DNA of 64,000 nucleotides, from contig NC_092863.1 of NCBI RefSeq assembly GCF_032062135.1, positions 17,827,926-17,891,925 of the forward strand. The letters run 5' to 3'. The position numbers were made by a program, and so were the translations under genes. Source of the DNA: Pyxicephalus adspersus (taxonomy: Eukaryota > Chordata > Amphibia > Anura > Pyxicephalidae). The notes under the pieces were generated by a model. That model was not told the DNA's origin. It made no database searches and worked only from the letters and a program-made list of their open reading frames with translations. Position 1 is the stretch's first letter; every line of letters starts with the position of its first letter. Below, one piece after another: positions 1-11,215 of this stretch.

Positions 1-259
1 ACAATTTAAAAAAAAAATTTCATGAAAAACAGTGGATCACTTTTGGTACAGAAATCTAGACCTCAGTGTAACGCTCAGGTGGTTAAGCTCTCTCCAATTC
101 CTGATAGGAGGTCATGAACATATCACCCAAATCTTGCAGGATGCAACCCTAGGTGTACCTCCTACATATCTGTCAACCTTTTCTAACTAAATGGCAAAAT
201 AACCTAATGTTATTAATGTGTTAATGTACTGTAAAATCACAGACACCAGAAACATTTAC
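1..259. other. CASC3 intron 6, 3' part cut by window edge
   Basis: Intron sequence following the GTAAATG donor of exon 6. A-rich with no coding signal or repeat that I recognise. Confidence 0.7.
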
Positions 260-439
260 CTGGGCTTCCTTGGCCGTCGTGGACGAATCTCCTCTGGGTT
301 TTTACAAGAACGAATATCATACCCGTACATGGCAATAAGCTCATCACGAGACTTTGGAGCTTGTTCATCCTCTCGAAACCGGTCGTGCTCCCATCGCCCT
401 TCATCTTTCCACAACTTGCGTGGGTGGCGACCTTTTGGC
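260..439 (-). CDS. CASC3: CASC3 coding exon 6, SELOR C-terminal part
   Basis: 180 nt after a TTTTTAG acceptor. It encodes PKGR, then KLWKDEGRWEHD, REDEQAPKS, ELIAMYGYDIRS and RPRKPR, all closely matching human CASC3, and ends at GTAAAT with two bases of the next codon. Next exon is outside the window. Confidence 0.94.
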
Positions 440-1084
440 CTAAAAACAAAATTCAAACATTTTATCTCAAATATTTATGTACAAAGATCAGATATCATTT
501 GCTTACATTTATATGCTCAACATAAAATGTTTCTCAAAACGTTTACAGGGACTCTTGAGGCAATAGCTCAGCCTCTAGGAGGACGGAAGCCCTAGTGTGC
601 TTTACAGCTTAGCTCAGAAAAATAAGATGAAGGGGATTTTAGGGGGTAGTACATTTTAGAAAGTTCACTAGGGAACACTGAAGACCTCTGGGGTCTTTGC
701 AAATTTTTATTTTAACCTCCCTAGAGGTAACCCCGAGTGTGACCCGGGGTCAAAAACTTGCTACAAGTGGTAACCTCGAGTCACACTCGGGATATGTAAA
801 CCTATGGGAAGGTAATAGTAAATTGAGCATTACCTGATCCGCCGGCGTCCCGCGCCATCCAGTCCTGCGATCTCAGTCTTCTTTCTTTTTCCTTTTTCCA
901 ACTTCTGCATCAGATGAGTCACTGGGGAGTTCCCAGTGACGTCGGTGCGTGTACTTTGCCGGCGGGGCGGGAAATTCAAAATCTATTTGTATTGCATTCA
1001 ATACAAAATAACTGTATTGAATGCAATACAATACATTTTTATGTGTAAAAGCAGTACATTGTTTTCAAAAACATTTATTTTACA

Positions 1085-1120
<36 letters not shown>

Positions 1121-4100
1121 TAGATAATAGTATGAGTATAATGTGTATTTGTTTTTGTTTTTTTAAATATATAGATTTTTTAATTTATTCAATTTATTGT
1201 TTTTACATGATTGTGTTTACAACTTTATTATACTCAGACTATTATATTATACTGTAAAATAAATTTTCATGAAAAACAATGTACCGCTTTTAGACATATA
1301 AAACCGGTAGGAAATGAACCGCTAGGGAGGTTAATATACAATTACTATAGTTACTACTTATGTAAAAAGGAAAAAAAAAAAAAACATGCTTTTAAACCAT
1401 ATCTTACTTTTTACAATATTCTACCTACTTCAAACAAACCTGGCCTCTCATTAGCAATAATAATTGTACCTAGACAATTCACCACAAAATAAATATCCCA
1501 CCTGACTTCCTCATCATTTGTGTGTCCACGCAGATCATGTTCAAAGAAAAGCCCCTTCCGAGGGATGTATGCAGGATTCTTCCTGTCTTCATCGTCATCT
1601 AACTGCTTCTGAGTCTTCTTGGAGACCTTGATTTCATCAGGTTCTGTACTTTCCTGGGAATGAAACATGGTTACTCATAAAAACTTTCAAAAAGTGTGTG
1701 TGTGCAACTACAGATAAAGATCTAAATAGGAATTTTAGGTTTTTACTGCAGTTTTCTGATTTTTCACCTCACCTTTCCGGTATCAAATGAGAGTTCTGTC
1801 TACAAAAAAAATGCACTATACACAAACCACATCTCTAGGTGTCAGTTTTCTCTCTAGATCCTCAGATATGAACGTACTATGGCAACAGCAGATAACGAAA
1901 GACTCGCACACATAGGAGAGTCCACCATCAGTCAGAAACTGTACTTGGGTATTTCAACATGTACAACTCCTGAAAGGAATATGTTTCTCCATTCAATGCA
2001 CAGAAGCAACACAATGCAGCTGACACAGCCACATCAAGCAGGGAAGATAGAAACACAGAAACCAAAACAAGAGACAGGTATTGAAAGTCACATACAGCAA
2101 CCTGCAATGTCATTTTGTTTCCTATTACATTGCATTATTAGAATGCTTTTAAATTAGGAGATTATGTCCAGTGTAAACGATTGTGTGCAAGAAAGTTCAC
2201 CTGTGCCCAGGGCACATCAGTAACAACTTCAACTCACGTTTAGGAAATTTTATCAGACACTTACAAAGTATATTGGACTGCCAGTGACAACAAATGACTT
2301 AACAAAAAGTAAAAAGAATGAGAGAGTTCAGTTACATAAAGATGCTCAATCATTGTCACTGGAAATTATATTGACCTTTTGTAGGAACAAATACTTATGG
2401 TATTTGTTCTAAGGGGTTGAGGGATGAAACGGCAGCGACATTGTTTTGTATGACAATGCAGAAAAATTAACAAAAAATATATATTTATATATTATTCATC
2501 AAGACACTGCATTTTTTTTACCTGTCCATCTCCACTCTGACGTTCCCCTGTCACTGACCCCTTTGTCTTTTTTTCTACTTTTGTGGTGGTTGTGGTGGGG
2601 GTGGCAGTGGTGGTGGTGGTAGTCTCAACAGCATTATTTTCTGATTTTAGGGTAGCTTTTAGCGGCTCCTCCTCACTTACGTGACCATCATTTTCCTCCT
2701 AAGGAAAAAAGAAAACAGTAAAATTCATAAACTTAAGTTAGAATCTGTCACCCAAAAGTATTAGAAGTACACTATACCGTTACTACTTAACATATCCCCC
2801 CTGCTTTCATACTCAAAACATTCATCTTGACTTTGCTCCCCTGTCAGGAATTAAAGTAACCAGCAGTTCCATTATGGAAGGATTGCGACTTTCTCCACGT
2901 AGAAGTGCTAAATCAATCAGAGCCATCATACAGAAAATGCATATCTTTCTGTAGGCCAGGACTTGTATTTTACATAGGATGTTCCTTTGCTACCAGCACA
3001 GAGGTGCGGGAGAGCAAAGACAGAATATTATATGTTCTCAATGAGGTTTTTATTAGGTCAAGTACCTTAAAAGTCTGTGCTTTATTGGTAAAAACAAGTT
3101 AGGGGTAAATGATAAGCAATATAAAATGATAATAAGGAGTCAATCGGGGCAAATGTAGGAAAGTGAGCTATCTTAAAACCTGAATATTTACTGTGGTAGT
3201 CCCCCTCGGACGCAACCAAGTTCTTTGAGGCAATGGAGCTAGGATATTTGGAAACCATGAAGCTGTACCAAGAGGACCAGACATGAAGTTCTGCCCTATA
3301 CTAAGACATTCCCCTTTATAAAGCATTGTGCCCTAGCTTACTTGGGGAACATCGGACTTTAAGAAGTAACAAATATTAGCTTGTGTGATACAAGCCACCC
3401 AAAACAATATTAGCCAGTTTAGGACAGAATTACTTTAAGGGCAGTAACAGAAAAAAAGATCAGTGATTCTATACAAATACAGATTTTTCCATTGATTATT
3501 TGTAGAATACTTACTTCAGACTCTTCAGCACTTTCGTAGTCTGACAGAACGGCTGTAAATCAAACAGACAGAATAAAATTTAGAAGCAAACAAATAACTT
3601 TACAATTCCTGTAAGCTACAAAGGACACAGCTAGTTCCACACATTTATGCTGGCTAACATCTCAATAGAGCTGCAGCTGCAGAGCTGGCTGACTGTAAAG
3701 CCAAACTCTCGCCTGTCCCAAAAACACACAAAAGGGTAATCACACAAGATGAATGAAGTCTTGTTCATTCATGCAACCACTGACTCTGGGAATTCAACAC
3801 AAAGTTAAACCCAATCAATGAGGGGAAACGCTTGGTAAAATATACAACAACTAGCAAGTGACAGCCAGAACATATTTGGATGGAACACAATACAGACGTC
3901 GCATATTAAACTATCAGATAGATAATCAGAAATAAAACAATATACAGAAACAGTGTGTTGGTTTAAATCATATCCAATGCATTTCAGAAATATGATATAT
4001 CAATTATAACACTAAGGTAGCAGCAACTAATATAGATTTATCACCAATACAGAATAAAAGACCTCAAATCGGACACATGGTACACCTAAATAAAGGCTCA

Positions 4101-7100
4101 AGAAGTTCTTCTGTGGGCTTGAAAACTAAATCTGGGCCAGTTACAAAATGCAGTGCAAATCACGAATGCTGAAAATTCACTTTTTATTTCAGTAACCAGG
4201 ATCTATACATCTATAACTCAGTGGACAAGAAAGCGGATAGTAGGTTGGCAGGGCATTTCATTATACCCGCAGAAACTACATCTTCTAAAATTGGCAGTCC
4301 GATCACTCCGGGGGTGTCCGGCATCGGGTCCCTCATGGTCTCGGCATCCGTCCCGGAGCCAGCGCTCCAGGCCCCACCATCTTCGCCTTCTCTATCCTAC
4401 GTCACCTGACCCAGACGTGAGATTGCGTGACTTAGGATGGAAAAAAAAGTTGCCGATCTCAATACGCATGAGATCGGCAAATTTTTCTCCTTCAGCAAAA
4501 AGGGCATGCTCGGCATGCGCAGAAGGAGTGCCCAGGAGCCTCCCGGGATGCCTGACGTAGGTATCTCGGGAGGCTTTGCACTCCCATTCATTCTCGCCCG
4601 CCTAGGCAGCCGAGAATTGGAGGCGGTGCTGCAACCTTTAAAAAAAACAAAAGAGAATTTTTACCTTACATAAAAGAGTTCCCTGTAGAGTGAAAATTCT
4701 GAGTTTAGGTACGCTTTAAGTAGAACTTGTATCTAAGTTGAAACAGGTATATTATTTTATTGAATGCAATTGGAACAGATGTTTGTCTCAACATATTAGG
4801 CAGTGTGGTGTCAGTTACTGTATAAAATCCTCACTGTGAGTTAATCACAAAGAAAGAAAGAAAAAAAAAAACTTTATGGAGCCTGGACATTCATTAAGCT
4901 GTGCTCTGATATGCAAAAAGAAGCAGCTGAAGAGTTTTTCTTGGACATTAAAGAGTTACAAGATGTTGCAGAAGAGCTCAGTCCCTTAAGATCACCCACA
5001 ACCTAAGCCGTGTTTAGGAAAAGATTTCTTCGGCAAGTCATGCAAACCGCCACTTGCCCCCCCATCAAGCCCCTGTCCTGCACAGGAGTAGAGAGCCCTG
5101 TTCTTATCTAGGAAGCGTCTGTATGTCGGATGTCCTTAACTCTGGGCTACCTGTATAAGAAACACCTCCCTCATACATCCAGTGACACAAACCTTTTCTG
5201 TGCCCATATGTCCTCCTTAGCGATTCTGCCACTCAGCAGCTTTATGCCAGCAGCAGGATCGCAAGTCTGATGTGCTGCCAATTTTTCTTTGTCTAGAACA
5301 AACTGAAGAATTCACAAACCACAGTACTGAAGGCCACCGTGTCCTTACTTCTAAATCTCTACGTATGGGTCAGATAACATTAAATAAACGAGTTTCAAGC
5401 AAAGTGCCATTCACTTACCATCACCTTCAATGCCATCCTCACTTTCCTGTAAAAAGAAAAAAAATTATTATTATAGCAAATTGTAATCACATACAGTTCT
5501 ATATACATTTTGATTTACTGTTAAACCACTATAGTCTGATCCCGACAGATGTAATATAAAATATCCACATTTGAGAATGTATTACTAAATAGGATAAAAC
5601 ATTTGTAATTAAACTTGAATGTTTAATAATAAACACATTAGTTACATAGAGCCAATTCTAAGAGCTGAAGATTATATATACCAGCAAGCAGCTAATTTAT
5701 AGATTATGCACAAATGGATAGGAATATGTTGGGAAAGGGTAATGTGGTCACTGGCACCATCTATCTCTCTACATGAAAGATGAAATCAATTAGAAGTAAA
5801 TATGCAGTGGATAAGTCAGATCCTGGGTCTGGAGTTGTCCTCATTGGGATATTTCCTCTCTCTTCTTGTTTAGACTTTTTAATTGAAACACAGATTGTTT
5901 TTACAGCAATACAACTCACAAATCACTGCAACCAAAAGCCGCTACTGGATCAGTTTATTTAAAATAATGACCAGTGTGTATCCACAGCCTGGAATTATTA
6001 CCATTCAAGTATTCACCGCAATAACAAAGACCTAATCCAAATTATTTCTAGGCATCTTTACGATTAGGCTACGTATTAGAGGTGAAACGCGTAAGTGGCA
6101 AGGTCCAACATAAATTTTGGAGTTTCATTTACTAATCCACCGAGCCATAACTGAAAGGAATGGGATCACTACTGCCAGCCAGTCAGAGGAATGGAGTTTA
6201 CATTCTCATATTCTACAGACAGTAGATCTATGCAATGACCCATTACAATGTACATGCTATGGTAAGGAAGGCAAGTGCATTCCTATACAGAAACCTCACT
6301 CCTCCACATGTGTTGAATCACACTGATTTACATGTGACTGTGCAGCTTGTGAAAACACCACAAAGTGACCCCCCAACCCCTCCTTCATTCTCTAGCACAA
6401 AGGGCTTCTACAATCACACCACATTGTATGCCATGCGCTTTTATAGCACTCATTAAACAGGAATGTGGAATACAAAGTCAGCACATTTACATATTGTAAT
6501 GCAATGTATCTATAGAACACATGTAAATTACACTGCCAACAATTCACCAGTTTTTCCTAACTTCAGGATCTCTTTAAAGCACATATATGTGTAAGAAAAA
6601 TGCATACAGTAGGTAAATATGGCAGCTAGGAAATCTTCCTGGTCAAATGTGAATTGGAGGCCACAAGATCCCTGCTTTATGTATGATGCAGTTAGCAAAA
6701 CTTTGAATAAAGGTTTATTGTTTTAATAAAAGCTGCCACTGCACTGCTACAGACTTAGACTACATAAGGGGTGTCAAACTCTGGCCCGGGTTTTTGGCCC
6801 CCAAAAGGAATCCTAAATATAAACTGCAGCTGGCCCGCCACTGCAAAAAAAATAGCGCTGCTATTACAATTCCTGGTATCACTCGCGTCTATAGACCAGC
6901 GGGCTCTCTGCCCATGCGTGGCCCCGCGTTGGACTGTTTTATAGACGCAAATAATGCCGGGAATTTCAGTAGCGGCGCTATTTCAATGAAGAGGGAGTTT
7001 CAGCGGCGGGCCGCTCATAAGACTTAGCTCTGCATTGGCCGCGCCTGGCATTTCCAGCACTCCCCTTCAGCTGTACTTTTCCTTGCTACTCCAAGGCATG

Positions 7101-8288
7101 GACTTGAATGGTTGGATTTTCATAAAAGAATATTGTTATTATTATTGTTAGCCTGTGCAAAAAGGTTACCATTGAAATTTAACGCAAAAGGCATTATAGA
7201 GAAAGAGGCACGAGATTTTTCTACATAATATTTAAAAAAAATGTTTATACCTCTTCTCCAAATAGGCTTGTTCCAGATTGAATGTGAAGCTAAACCTCTG
7301 TTTCCATATGAAAAGGTTTATATCTAATGAGAAGGAAAAATTTCCTCAATTTTTTCAATCAATTTCAAGATTGGCCAGCAACCTATAGGTTTTTAATTTT
7401 GGCCCTCAGTGTATGTGAGTTTGATACCCCTGCTCTACCTACAGTATTTATCACTGGAAACAAATTAGTAACGACCGATCGTCCGATAATCGGTAAAAAA
7501 AAGTGCACAACAACAAACGAAGAATGTCGCTGGAAACTAACAACGGATCTGATTGGGCTGGGATCGTTCACCATCTATTGAGCGTACAGACGTTCAGGGA
7601 TCGTGCAGTACACTTTCTCCGATGCACGTCACTTCCTGCATCGTTCAAACGATCGTATCTAGTGTGTGTACATTATTGGTGGATTTTATTTGAACAATTG
7701 TATCGTTACAATATGTACAGAATTGTGCACAATACAAATGTTTAAAGTAATAACTGATCGGTCATTAATCATCTGTTTTCTAGCGACAATTATTGCATGT
7801 GTGTACCTAGCCTTAGTCCCTATTTAATGTACAGCGCTGCATAATATGTTGGCCCTATATAAATCCTGTTAAATAATAATCATTGATTTTTGTGGCATGG
7901 TAACTCCCAGCAACCAATGTGAACCTAGTGCTCCATGCACAATAACCCCATGCATACACACTATATAGATCTCATTACACAAAAATAAAAGAGCCAAGTG
8001 CAGTATCCATAGCAACAATGCAGAGTTTGGTCTAGCTGGGCCTTAGGATAACACAGGACCCTCGGGGGTGCCAGTCACAGGGCGGTCACTCTACATGAAC
8101 ACAGCCGGCCTTACACTTACACATTCAGACTTGTCGCCATCCCTAACGTTCTCCTTAACCTCTCGGCTTTCGTTTCTCCCTGGCAGGCCCGGTTGTTCCC
8201 CGGACCCTGCGCTCTCACTGCCGGACTCTTCTTCCTCTTCCTCACTGTCCTGGGACGCGCGTCTCCTCCGCCGCCTCCTGTCCGCCAT
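260..8288 (-). CDS. CASC3: CASC3 (MLN51/Barentsz), exon junction complex core, partial: exons 1-6
   Basis: CASC3 joins eIF4A3, MAGOH and RBM8A on spliced mRNA and acts in mRNA localisation, translation and nonsense-mediated decay. Six coding exons on the minus strand read in order at 8288-8121, 5446-5419, 3552-3515, 2698-2522, 1653-1502 and 439-260, all with GT-AG borders and matching phase (743 nt, 247 complete codons). The N-terminus is MADRR followed by an Arg run and a Glu/Ser-rich acidic region. The SELOR domain starts near residue 138, with LDDDEDRKNPAYIPRKG at 155-171, Phe174 and Trp204. These two fit human F188 and W218 (same 30-residue spacing), which contact RNA and eIF4A3. The C-terminal half (Pro-rich in orthologues) lies beyond the left edge. 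Identification is by remembered human sequence and by the neighbour MSL1. Confidence 0.95.
713..1334. mobile_element. TTAA-flanked MITE in CASC3 intron 5
   Basis: The element begins TTAACCTCCCTAGAGGTAAC and ends with the near-exact inverse CCGCTAGGGAGGTTAA. TTAA on both sides is the target-site hallmark of piggyBac (also Kolobok) transposons. There is no transposase reading frame in the roughly 620 bp, so it is a non-autonomous copy. An internal fold (GAGTGTGACCCGGGG against a nearby CGAGTCACACTCGGG) follows the left end. Superfamily placement is inferred from the TTAA. Confidence 0.7.
1086..1115. repeat. (TA)n microsatellite
   Basis: Uninterrupted TA dinucleotides inside the TTAA-flanked element. 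Confidence 0.95.
1502..1653 (-). CDS. CASC3: CASC3 coding exon 5, start of SELOR domain
   Basis: 152 nt after a CCCAG acceptor, from ESTEPDEIK to NDEEV plus two bases of an Arg codon. It holds the LDDDEDRKNPAYIPRKG segment and the FFEHDLRG loop that binds RNA in the human exon junction complex. The donor is GTGGGA, weaker than the others. Confidence 0.94.
1654..2521. other. CASC3 intron 4
   Basis: AT-rich intron with consensus ends. No repeat family or RNA gene recognised. Confidence 0.7.
2522..2698 (-). CDS. CASC3: CASC3 coding exon 4, Thr-rich insert
   Basis: 177 nt, phase 0 to phase 0, 59 residues (79-137). It begins EENDGHVSEEE and ends SVTGERQSGDGQ, both close to human. Between them lies a low-complexity run of Thr with Ala and Pro (about residues 104-117) that I do not recall from mammalian CASC3. 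The donor is GTAAAA. Confidence 0.9.
2699..3514. other. CASC3 intron 3
   Basis: Ordinary intron, no recognisable embedded feature. Confidence 0.7.
3515..3552 (-). CDS. CASC3: CASC3 coding exon 3, 38 nt
   Basis: TACAG acceptor, then 38 nt completing an Ala codon and encoding VLSDYESAEESE, ending phase 0 at GTAAGT. It is the conserved acidic SDYESAE stretch of CASC3. Confidence 0.9.
4285..4715. repeat. GC-rich dispersed repeat in CASC3 intron 2, related in inverted orientation to 11216-11640
   Basis: Shares with 11216-11640, on the opposite strand, the block around CTACGTCA and GGGAGGCT and the AT-rich end reading GTTTAGGTACGCTTTAAG (here) or GTGTACCTAAACTCA (there). GC-rich core with AT-rich ends. 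Contains a perfect-looking GCCGATCTCA/TGAGATCGGC inverted repeat near 4455-4485. No transposase. Family unknown to me. Confidence 0.55.
4716..5163 (+). mobile_element. MITE, GGTAGTCC-TIR family, 5'-truncated copy
   Basis: Matches the copies at 9233, 10346 and 36611 (minus) through AACAGGTA, ATTATTTTA, GCAGTGTGGTGTCAGTTACT and the right end GATGTCCTTAACTCTGGGCT. The left TIR is missing, apparently where it abuts the preceding repeat. Confidence 0.7.
5419..5446 (-). CDS. CASC3: CASC3 coding exon 2, 28-nt microexon
   Basis: ACAG acceptor, 28 nt encoding ESEDGIEGD plus one base, then a GTAAGT donor. Phase 0 in, phase 1 out. The peptide is nearly identical to the human one, which is why so short an exon can be called. 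Confidence 0.9.
6767..7431. mobile_element. hAT-like MITE in CASC3 intron 1
   Basis: Begins AGGGGTGTCAAACTCTGGCC and ends GAGTTTGATACCCCT, an imperfect terminal inverted repeat of the CAGGGGT type seen in vertebrate hAT/Charlie elements. The interior has the matching GGCCCG/GGCCC tracts but no transposase frame. An 8-bp target duplication was not clear. Confidence 0.6.
7440..7814. mobile_element. Degenerate copy of the TAAGCTACATACACACG MITE family
   Basis: Contains GATCGTCCGATAATCGG and ends CAATTATTGCATGTGTGTAC then CTAGCCTTA, as in the better copies at 39829, 41321 and 46080. The left end is badly eroded. Confidence 0.55.
7826..7885 (+). repeat. SINE/LINE 3' tail fragment
   Basis: TACAGCGCTGCATAATATG followed by GGCCCTATATAAATCCTG and an AAT-rich end is the tail found on the full SINEs at 19386 and 50495. 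Confidence 0.7.
8121..8288 (-). CDS. CASC3: CASC3 coding exon 1 (residues 1-56)
   Basis: The start ATG is 8288-8286 and begins MADRR as in mammalian CASC3. The exon encodes the Arg run, a Glu/Ser acidic patch and ends in KSEC at a GTAAGT donor (8120-8115), phase 0. A second GTAAGG lies 6 nt downstream and could be an alternative donor. Confidence 0.92.
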
Positions 8289-8750
8289 GTCGGTGAAGTG
8301 AGAATCCGCGGGGATGCGATGCAAACTACATTTACCGCCGTGCAACACGGCGCACGTACAGCTCTATAGAGATGACTGAGGTAAAAGACTGCACTTCCCA
8401 GAGTCCTTCGCGCTTGTGAAGTCGTGACGTTGTTTGTACACCTTGCTCCCAGATTGCTGTTCGGCGATAATATATTAAAGGGCGGGGCAAAGGTGTGAGG
8501 CGTGTCGGTGTCTTCACACATAGAGCTCGATTGAGATGACTGACGTAGAGGACTACATTTCCCAGAGTTCTCCACGTGGCGAGAGTCGTAATATCATTGG
8601 CGCGGCGCAGGATTTCATTCCCAGATTGCTGTTCGGCGATAATGTAAAAGAGGGCGGGGAAAACCGTGTGAGGTGTTGGGGAATTCATTTGTTTCACATG
8701 TCGGTGAAGAGCTGTTTGCTGCTGCTGGGGGTTCATTTAGTAACCACAGA
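8289..8750 (-). promoter_or_regulatory. CASC3: CASC3 CpG-rich promoter with tandem duplication
   Basis: GC- and CpG-rich DNA directly upstream of the CASC3 ATG. A block of about 150 bp is present twice, around 8359-8500 and 8523-8680. Each copy has GAGATGACTGA, an ACTRCAYTTCCCAGAG motif (8388-8403 and 8552-8567), an identical 24-bp tract (8448-8471 and 8620-8643, starting CCCAGATTGCTG) and a GGGCGGGG box. The motif is the core of the ZNF143/THAP11 site common in housekeeping promoters. A third, weaker ACTACATTTACC lies at 8325. The transcription start cannot be fixed. Confidence 0.75.
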
Positions 8751-9160
8751 CCGTACAAGTCTACCCAGTGACCGCTAATATGAGGGTGCTTCTCCTATCA
8801 CCCAGAGGTGCCCTTATAAGATAGTCCACCACTAGGTTATAATGATGTTGTTGCAGCACAATAGTAATGAGTACTTTCTGTGCTCTATCCTGATTTAATA
8901 AATATTTCTTATTATTCTTTTATGTTGAGGTTGCTAATGTATGTACAAACAAGACAAATACACATACTTCCCTTTATTTTTATACATATCAATTTTTTCT
9001 CTTCTTTCCAGGTAAACTAATTTCTTTAGCACCAATAATATTTATTATTTTTTTTATATTATGTATTTTTATTCCAAAATACTAATCTCAGGTGAGTAAA
9101 ACCAAATACTTTTTTCTTTTATTTATAAGGCATAATTGAAACTTTCCTCTGTGAATATAG

Positions 9161-9197
<37 letters not shown>

Positions 9198-9232
9198 CGA
9201 TGTAGAAAAACATTTTTTTTATTTTTAAAATA
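8751..9232. other. Intergenic, AT-rich
   Basis: No gene, and no repeat recognised except a (TA)n run at 9164-9195. Confidence 0.6.
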
Positions 9233-9738
9233 CGTGTAGTCCCCAGGTTACATACGAGATAGAGGCTGTAGGTTTGTTCTTAAGTTGAATTTGTATGTAA
9301 GTCGGAACAGGTACATTATTTTAATAAATGCAATTAGGACAGATTTTTGTCTCAACATAATATTAGGCAGTGTGGTGTCAGTTACTGTATAAAATCCCCA
9401 CTGTGAATTAATCGCAAACAAATTAATAAAAAAAGATTTTTGAAGCCTAGACAATCATTAACTTCTGGAGCAAGCTGTGCTTTGATATGCAAAAAGAAAC
9501 AACTGCTGAGTTTGTCTTGGTCATTAAAGAGTTACAAGAGCTTGCAGGAAGAGCTCACCCCCTAAGATCATCACAACCTCAGCTGTGTTTAGCAAAAGAT
9601 TTCTTCTGCAAGTCATGCAAACTGCCCCTCCCCCCATCAAGCCTCTGTCCTGCACACAGCGAGCAGGGAAGCCCTGTTTGTATCTAGGAGGTGTCCGTAT
9701 GTCAGGTGTCCTTAACCTGGGGATTACCTCTATGTATA
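9233..9738 (+). mobile_element. MITE, GGTAGTCC-TIR family
   Basis: The left end TGTAGTCCCCAGGTTACATA is matched inversely by the right end CTTAACCTGGGGATTACC. Flanks are consistent with a TA target. Interior shared with three other copies in the window. No coding capacity. Confidence 0.75.
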
Positions 9739-9740
9739 CA

Positions 9741-9960
9741 ATTGACACCTTTCATGATGATGCCAGAACCCACGCACTCTTCCATTACAGGCTCAGACCT
9801 GCTTCTAATCATCCTGGGGGGACAGTAACGCAGGGCTGTGAATGCAAGAAAAGTTGTGTCCATATGGGGGACATGATCAGCGGGGTCAGGAGAAGGACGC
9901 CACTGGGGGACGCACCGGCCAGAACCGCAGACCACTGCTTTATATCACATTGCCTTTTTA
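9741..9960. repeat. Dispersed repeat, inverted relative to 22310-22500
   Basis: The stretches ATGATGCCAGAACCCACGCA, GGCTCAGACC, GACATG, AGGAGAAGGACGCC and GCACCGGCCAGAACCGC recur at 22310-22500 on the opposite strand or in rearranged order. Family unknown. Confidence 0.5.
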
Positions 9961-10345
9961 TCATGATGCTATCTCTTACCCAGGATATTGACACACATGT
10001 AGTCATCCATTGATCCCAATGAAAATGTGATTTACCAGACCTTGCCATTATCAATCAGTGCTTCATTATCCATTTACATGTTTATTGTAGGACAGGAAAT
10101 GGGCGATCTGACTGGCCTGGGTCAATGCAGCCCTATTCCCAGCATGAGCACTGTGTGTTCTGACACCTTTCTCATGGCCAGTATTACGTTTTTTGTTTTA
10201 GCAATTTGCACCCCTTTCGGGGATTGGACCAAATGGTGTAAGCCACTTGCATTACATCAATGTGCCTGTCCAGTTCACCAGTTTTCTATTCTTAGATCTA
10301 TTATTCTGGAAATCATCTGACCTGGTTGTGTAACCATTACATTAT

Positions 10346-10796
10346 AGGTAGTCCCTGGGTTACATACGAGATAGGGACTGTAGGTTTGTTCTTAAGTTAA
10401 TTTTGTATGTAAGTTGGAACAGGTACATTATTTTAATAAATGCAATTAGGACAGATGTTTGGCTCAACATATTATTAGGCAGCGTGGTGTCAGTTACTGT
10501 ATAAAACCCTCATTGTAAGTTAATCACAAAGCAAAAAAAAAAAAAATCTTTATGGAGCCTAGACATTCATTAACTTCTGGAGCAAGCTGTGCTTTGATAT
10601 GCAGACAGAACTGCAGAGTTTGTCTTGGTCATTAAAGAGTTAAAAGAGGCTGAAGAAAGAGCTCACCCCCCTAAAATCACTCACAACCTCAGCTGTTTTT
10701 AGCAAACCCCCCTGCAAGCTGTTCTGCGCGCAGCCTGTTTGTATCTAGGAGGCGTCCATATGTCAGATGTCCTTAACCCGGGGGACTACCTGTATA
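10346..10796 (+). mobile_element. MITE, GGTAGTCC-TIR family, full copy
   Basis: Left GGTAGTCCCTGGGTTACATA and right CTTAACCCGGGGGACTACC form the terminal inverted repeat. Ends are flanked by TATA/TGTATA, consistent with a TA target site duplication (Tc1/mariner-like, inferred). Confidence 0.75.
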
Positions 10797-11215
10797 GCTA
10801 TTGTGATAGTTGCTACTTTCCCATTTTCAATAATTGACATCAATATGTAATGATCAGATAATCAATGCAGATCACTTTACCTGCCAGTGGTTTTAATGAT
10901 TTGCCTGATCTGTGTAAATGTATGTAGATATTCCTCACTTACCGACGGCTCAGGCTTATGACAAGCTCTCTGATGAGTACAGTGTGTCAGAACAGCATAT
11001 GGCAGCACGGCGCCTCTTCAAGCTTCATGACTCTTTCCCCCATCCTGTGCACCATTTCCTATTTTCCGTCCTCAGTCCAGGTCTTGCAGGCTGTCGGTGC
11101 TCCTGACATTGACAAACATTGCATACTTTGAGTTTTACAGACCAGCTCTTGCTCTGTGCTCCTCACTTAACAGACAAATTGCTTAACAACCAAGCCCTAG
11201 GAAAGGAACTCTGAA

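Noticed and set aside
4153..4673. Overlapping frames of 135, 78 and 64 residues in CASC3 intron 2
   Set aside because: They fall in a GC-rich dispersed repeat with another copy at 11216; no protein similarity recognised.
8117..8736. Minus-strand frames of 152 and 134 residues upstream of CASC3
   Set aside because: They cover the duplicated promoter and the 5' end of exon 1 in the wrong frame; internal similarity comes from the duplication.
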